From: an uncultured Clostridium sp.
GTDB taxonomy: Bacteria > Bacillota > Clostridia > Clostridiales > Clostridiaceae
Assembly: GCF_934754915.1 (NCBI RefSeq)
Contig: NZ_CAKVKB010000130.1
Location: 1-9,034, forward strand
DNA length: 9,034 nucleotides
Direction of reading: 5' to 3'
Shown here piece by piece: positions 6,443 to 9,034 of the stretch. The first letter of the stretch is position 1; each line of letters begins with the position of its first letter. The notes beneath the pieces are model-generated. The model was not told where the DNA came from. It saw only the letters and a program-made list of their open reading frames with translations, and ran no database searches. Position numbers and translations under genes: made by a program.

Positions 6443-6603
6443 AATAATCGCCTCCCACATATAATATTTCAATTCTTCTTATGATTATTTTACAGCAATC
6501 TTCTAGAAAATGAAAATGATATAGTTTACAATAAATCACCAAAATAGAGAAATATAATGATTTATTAGTGAAAAAATCCATGTTTCTTTATTTTTTAATA
6601 AAT

Positions 6604-6616
6604 GATAAGAATTATC
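6604..6616 (-). terminator. Weak hairpin downstream of the YdcZ-like gene pair
   Basis: GATAA and TTATC flank three bases (6604-6616), 29 bases beyond the stop codon of the minus-strand gene at 6645, with an AT-rich run following on that strand. The stem is only five pairs, so this is a poor terminator. No better one is visible in 6473-6644. Confidence 0.2.
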
Positions 6617-6644
6617 GATTCAAATTAAGTATCTTATGAAAATT

Positions 6645-7082
6645 TTATTTATTAGTATTTTTTAAATCAATCCAAAGGTTATAACTTAATCCAGCCACAA
6701 CAATTAATCCACCAATAATTTTGCTCAACGAAAGATTACCTGAAACAATCCAGTCTATTATAACTCCAGTAAAAAGCTGTCCTGTGAATACTAAAAGAAC
6801 AACATAGAAAGCAGATATTTTTGGAGTTACAACACTGTTTAGTATTACAATTATAACACCAAGCATTCCTCCTAAGTATCCATAAAAAGGAACATTTCCT
6901 AGTGATGAAAAGGTAAATTTTTCACCCATTATAAGAAATAATATTATTGATGTTACAGCACCAGTTAAATAATTGAAATAACTTGATTCAATAAGACCTA
7001 TTTCATCTGTAAGCCTTGCATTTAATATTCTGGATAATACAATTATTACACCTGTAAGAATGGATAATAATATAGAAATCAT
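6645..7082 (-). CDS. YdcZ/DUF606-family DMT transporter, second of pair, predicted N-out
   Basis: The product is 145 residues with five predicted membrane helices (about 2-20, 30-52, 65-85, 91-113, 122-138), the usual size for the YdcZ/DUF606 family of the drug/metabolite transporter superfamily. TM4 carries GQ-x-x-T-x4-D (101-110), shared with the neighbouring paralogue. Positive residues cluster in loop 1 (Arg18, Arg23), loop 3 (Lys88) and the C-tail (Lys141, Lys145), with only Lys55 and Lys121 on the other side, so the positive-inside rule predicts N-terminus out and C-terminus in. That is opposite to the partner gene 21 bases upstream. AGGAGG lies about nine bases before ATG 7082. It probably acts as an antiparallel heterodimer with the partner; the substrate is unknown. 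Confidence 0.85.
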   Translation of the reverse strand: MISILLSILTGVIIVLSRILNARLTDEIGLIESSYFNYLTGAVTSIILFLIMGEKFTFSSLGNVPFYGYLGGMLGVIIVILNSVVTPKISAFYVVLLVFTGQLFTGVIIDWIVSGNLSLSKIIGGLIVVAGLSYNLWIDLKNTNK

Positions 7083-7103
7083 TTGAAATTTCCTCCTGTC
7101 TTC

Positions 7104-7526
7104 TTATAAAAATGTCATAACACAGACACCTATTATTATGATGAATATGCCAACGAGTTTTTTTGAATTAAATTTGATTTTTGGCATTCCCAGAAGACCA
7201 TAGTGGTCAAAGATAATGGATGTGACAGACTGGCCTAAAAGTCCAAGGGCAACTGGAATTGTCACTCCAAGTGAACTGTATACAGCATTGTTTATAAGAA
7301 CTGTGAGAACTGTTATTGCTCCAGCACTATACATCCAGAATGGAAGATTCATTTTAAATGGAATTTTTATTTTTTTAAACAACATGATGAGTACAAGAAA
7401 AACGTATCCAATTGCATGGATTATGACAAGTGAAGAGTAATTTCCTGTGCTCATAGCCAGTTCGCCATTAAATGCAACCATGACTGCAATTAATGTACCA
7501 ATTAATAGTGATAAAAAATTATACAT
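7104..7526 (-). CDS. YdcZ/DUF606-family DMT transporter, first of pair, predicted N-in
   Basis: The product is 140 residues with five predicted helices (about 3-21, 31-50, 61-83, 87-107, 124-140). All eight lysines lie in two loops: KKIKIPFK (51-58) after TM2 and PKIKFNSKK (115-123) after TM4. No Arg or Lys is in the other loops or tails, giving a clear prediction of N-terminus in, C-terminus out. TM4 holds GQ-x-x-T-x4-D (98-107), matching the partner. Short paired DUF606 proteins of opposite topology are known in this family and are thought to work as heterodimers. AAGGAG lies five to six bases before ATG 7526. It is the first gene of the minus-strand pair and is divergent from the Crp/Fnr regulator, which probably controls it. 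The substrate cannot be read from the sequence. Confidence 0.85.
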   Translation of the reverse strand: MYNFLSLLIGTLIAVMVAFNGELAMSTGNYSSLVIIHAIGYVFLVLIMLFKKIKIPFKMNLPFWMYSAGAITVLTVLINNAVYSSLGVTIPVALGLLGQSVTSIIFDHYGLLGMPKIKFNSKKLVGIFIIIIGVCVMTFL

Positions 7527-7601
7527 AATTTCTCCTTTGTAGTAGTGTGAATTTTAATTGTAAATTGGAATGTATATAGTTTAAGCTATAATGTAGATTT
7601 T

Positions 7602-7630
7602 ATTATAGGACATATGTCATGTTTTTATAA
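7602..7630 (-). promoter_or_regulatory. Candidate promoter of the transporter pair
   Basis: On the minus strand TTATAA (7630-7625) and a perfect TATAAT (7607-7602) are 17 bases apart. The palindrome GACATATGTC (7609-7618) lies wholly in the spacer, so a bound regulator would affect this promoter directly. Confidence 0.4.
7609..7618. promoter_or_regulatory. Perfect palindrome between divergent -10 boxes, candidate Crp/Fnr-type site
   Basis: GACATATGTC is a perfect 10-base palindrome placed between the two divergent -10 candidates. It lies in the spacer of the minus-strand promoter and about 38 bases before the expected plus-strand start. Such a place suits a shared regulator, presumably the divergent Crp/Fnr protein. 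It does not match the classic TGTGA-N6-TCACA or TTGAT-N4-ATCAA sites. Confidence 0.35.
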
Positions 7631-7638
7631 ATTTATTG

Positions 7639-7644
7639 TATAAT
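7639..7644 (+). promoter_or_regulatory. Candidate -10 box of the Crp/Fnr regulator gene
   Basis: A perfect TATAAT preceded directly by TG. No -35 match is present at 16-18 bases upstream. Transcription from near 7651 would give a leader of about 200 bases. Confidence 0.35.
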
Positions 7645-7663
7645 AGAAAGAAGTTTCAAGCAG

Positions 7664-7767
7664 ATGAAAATATGATTTGTGTCACTTTGGAAAATTGTAT
7701 TTGCCAGAAATTTATTCGTGGCTTATAAATACGGCACAGATATAGAATTTAAGAAGAAGATTTTCAT
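7664..7767 (+). other. Nested inverted repeats, possible structured mRNA leader
   Basis: ATGAAAAT (7664-7671) is the exact complement of ATTTTCAT (7760-7767). Inside it, 7675-7683 can pair with 7733-7741 over nine positions including two G-U pairs, and GCCA (7703-7706) can pair with TGGC (7719-7722). If the regulator mRNA starts near 7651 this would be a nested hairpin in its leader. I recognise no known riboswitch class. Confidence 0.3.
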
Positions 7768-7848
7768 TTATAAATAAATACAATTAGAATACTGTTTTTA
7801 AAATGGAATCTTTTATATGTTGTTTTATGATGAATTGGAGAAATAGCA

Positions 7849-8538
7849 ATGAAAAGAATAAATGATAAAAAGTTATTGGAAAGTTATATAGAGAAGTTTA
7901 ATATTGATGATCTTTTTAGTGAAAATATGAGAAAACATATGAATCTTGTATTGTGGAATAAAAATGAATTTATATGCAGAGAAGGTGAAGAACTGAACAA
8001 TCTATATTTTTTAGTAGAAGGAAAAACAAAAGTATGCAAGAACATGGCAAATGGAAAATGTCTTCTCATATGCTTTGACAGACCTTTAAGAATAATAGGA
8101 GAAGTTGAGTTTATGCGTAGTAATACTGCTGATTGTACAGTTCAGACAATAGAAGATACTTATGGCATAGAAATGAGTTTTCAGGTTGTACAATCAAAGC
8201 TTTTTAATGATTGCAAGTTTCTTTTAAATATGTGCAGGTATCTTAGTGAAAAACTCATTGTGACCAGCACAAATAACTCAATCAATATTTTATATAGTCT
8301 TGAAAATAAGCTTGCAAGCTATATATATGCTTTTGTTGAAAAAGAAAAAGACAACTATGAATTTGAATTTGAGGGAAACTATAATGAAATTGCTGAGCTT
8401 CTAGGAACCAGCTACAGACATTTAAATAGAACTCTTAATAAATTCTGTGATGAAGGGATTCTTGAGAAAAAATCAAAAGTTTATATAATCAGGAATTTGA
8501 AAAAATTAGAAATGCTTTCAGGTGATTTATATAAATAA
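7849..8538 (+). CDS. Crp/Fnr-family transcriptional regulator, YeiL-like
   Basis: The product is 229 residues: a cyclic-nucleotide-binding-type jelly roll (about 25-120, with REGEELNNLYFLVEGKTKV and GEVEFM at 84-89), a dimer helix (about 121-145), then a winged helix-turn-helix (about 148-218). The recognition region reads IAELLGTSYRHLNRTL (181-196), similar in feel to the YeiL branch. At the usual phosphate-contact position (Arg-Ser in E. coli Crp) it has Thr-Ala-Asp-Cys (93-96), so cAMP binding is unlikely. Eight cysteines (43, 63, 71, 75, 96, 122, 129, 200) leave room for redox or metal sensing, but the N-terminal Fnr cysteine cluster is absent. TTGGAG lies eight bases before ATG 7849. It is divergent from the paired YdcZ transporters, which are its most likely targets together with its own gene. 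Confidence 0.85.
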   Translation: MKRINDKKLLESYIEKFNIDDLFSENMRKHMNLVLWNKNEFICREGEELNNLYFLVEGKTKVCKNMANGKCLLICFDRPLRIIGEVEFMRSNTADCTVQTIEDTYGIEMSFQVVQSKLFNDCKFLLNMCRYLSEKLIVTSTNNSINILYSLENKLASYIYAFVEKEKDNYEFEFEGNYNEIAELLGTSYRHLNRTLNKFCDEGILEKKSKVYIIRNLKKLEMLSGDLYK

Positions 8539-9034
8539 TCTTTTAAAAATATATAGGAAATATGAATTATATCTGAGCGTTATATACTAGGCAAAATTAT
8601 AGATTAATGCTCTTGTTTTTATGTATATCAAAGATATTTTGTGTATATATAGTTTTCAAGGATGAAAATCATTACTGTTTTAAAAATTAGAATTCATAAT
8701 ACTTCAGGATACTATAGATTTTAGGATAAATTTTATTAGTTTTTTATGTATAAAGATAGTTTATGGAGATTATGGCTGAAAACTGTTTTGATTGAAAAGA
8801 TAATATATATTCTAATAATAAAACCACATAAATAATTAAAGAAATATTGGAAAGATTTTACTATTTATTGCCAATTGTCCATTGTACATTGTTAATTGAA
8901 ATATATAGTTCGTAATGTTTTATGAATATTATGGATTTTTAGGATAAATTATTTATATATGCATGTATTTTTATATTTTATATGTGAAAGAAATTTAATC
9001 TTAAATGTGATAATATTTTCTCTTATGGTAACAC
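8539..9034. other. Long AT-rich non-coding stretch
   Basis: This 496-base stretch after the Crp/Fnr gene holds no open frame with a convincing ribosome binding site on either strand and no clear terminator. It contains a small inverted repeat ATATC/GATAT (8625-8637), a 14-base direct repeat (8719-8732 and 8937-8950) and an imperfect heptamer tandem array (8864-8898). It may contain the promoter of a gene beyond the window edge. Confidence 0.55.
8864..8898. repeat. Imperfect tandem repeat, five heptamers NNNATTG
   Basis: Five consecutive 7-base units each end in ATTG; the variable leading triplets are TTT, CCA, TCC, TAC and TTA. Similar ATTGTC/CAATTG-rich low-complexity tracts are scattered in intergenic DNA of clostridia, as far as I recall. 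No function is evident. Confidence 0.6.

Larger units (their letters stand above)
7527..7848. other. Divergent control region between transporter pair and Crp/Fnr regulator
   Basis: This 322-base stretch holds no supported gene. It contains an imperfect palindrome (7575-7590), a minus-strand promoter candidate (-10 at 7602-7607), a perfect palindrome (7609-7618), a plus-strand -10 candidate (7639-7644), and a nested set of inverted repeats (7664-7767) that would fall in the leader of the regulator mRNA. TTGGAG (7835-7840) is the ribosome binding site for the regulator. Confidence 0.6.

Noticed and set aside
7216..7440. Plus-strand frame of 74 residues inside the first YdcZ-like gene
   Set aside because: Antisense of a clear five-helix membrane protein; no start signals.
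7766..7775. ATTTATAAAT palindrome as an operator
   Set aside because: Pure A/T and short; expected often by chance at this base composition.
8772..8795. Seven-codon frame (ATG to TGA) after TATGGAGATT in the right-hand non-coding region
   Set aside because: Too short, with nothing downstream in the window that it could lead; the upstream GGAG is probably chance.
1..9034. CRISPR array, tRNA, rRNA, insertion sequence or phage genes
   Set aside because: No regularly spaced repeats with unique spacers, no cloverleaf or rRNA-like stretches, and no transposase, integrase or phage proteins in any frame examined.

Overview
The window reads as chromosome of a low-GC, spore-former-type Firmicute, most likely Clostridium sensu stricto. 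The bases are strongly AT-rich, codons end mostly in A or T, ribosome binding sites are strong AGGAGG/AAGGAG-type sequences, and the gene families (MarR-linked ABC exporter pair, small one-domain nitroreductase, paired YdcZ/DUF606 transporters beside a Crp/Fnr regulator) are typical of that group. The species cannot be fixed from the sequence. No mobile element, CRISPR array, rRNA or tRNA was seen.

Left part (1-4080, + strand): the C-terminal end of a MarR-family regulator, then a promoter region with two palindromes, then two overlapping genes for the halves of a heterodimeric type I ABC exporter. The first half has a degenerate ATP site (Asp for the catalytic Glu, Gln for the H-loop His, Ala in Walker A) and a normal signature motif. 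The second half has normal catalytic residues and an altered signature. Together they should make one working and one non-hydrolysing ATP site, as in known heterodimeric multidrug exporters. The MarR protein probably represses the pair.

Middle part (4087-6470): a small cysteine-rich zinc-ribbon protein (-), a stand-alone one-domain nitroreductase (+), a 222-residue pentapeptide-repeat protein (-) and a 57-residue protein of unknown function (-). Each looks like a single-gene unit. Clear hairpin terminators lie at 4026-4054, 5151-5196 and 6208-6229.

Right part (6645-8538): two adjacent genes for short five-helix YdcZ/DUF606 transporters (-), and a divergent Crp/Fnr-family regulator (+) resembling the YeiL branch. 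Charge distribution predicts that the two transporters insert in opposite orientations, so they probably form an antiparallel heterodimer. The 322-base divergent region holds two candidate back-to-back promoters, palindromes, and a nested inverted-repeat region that could be a folded leader of the regulator mRNA. The final 496 bases (8539-9034) hold no gene that I can support, only an imperfect heptamer tandem repeat and a short direct repeat.

Nothing here is clearly a new biological system. The most worthwhile leads are the divergent regulator/transporter module with its possible leader RNA, the candidate MarR operators, and the unassigned pentapeptide and small proteins.
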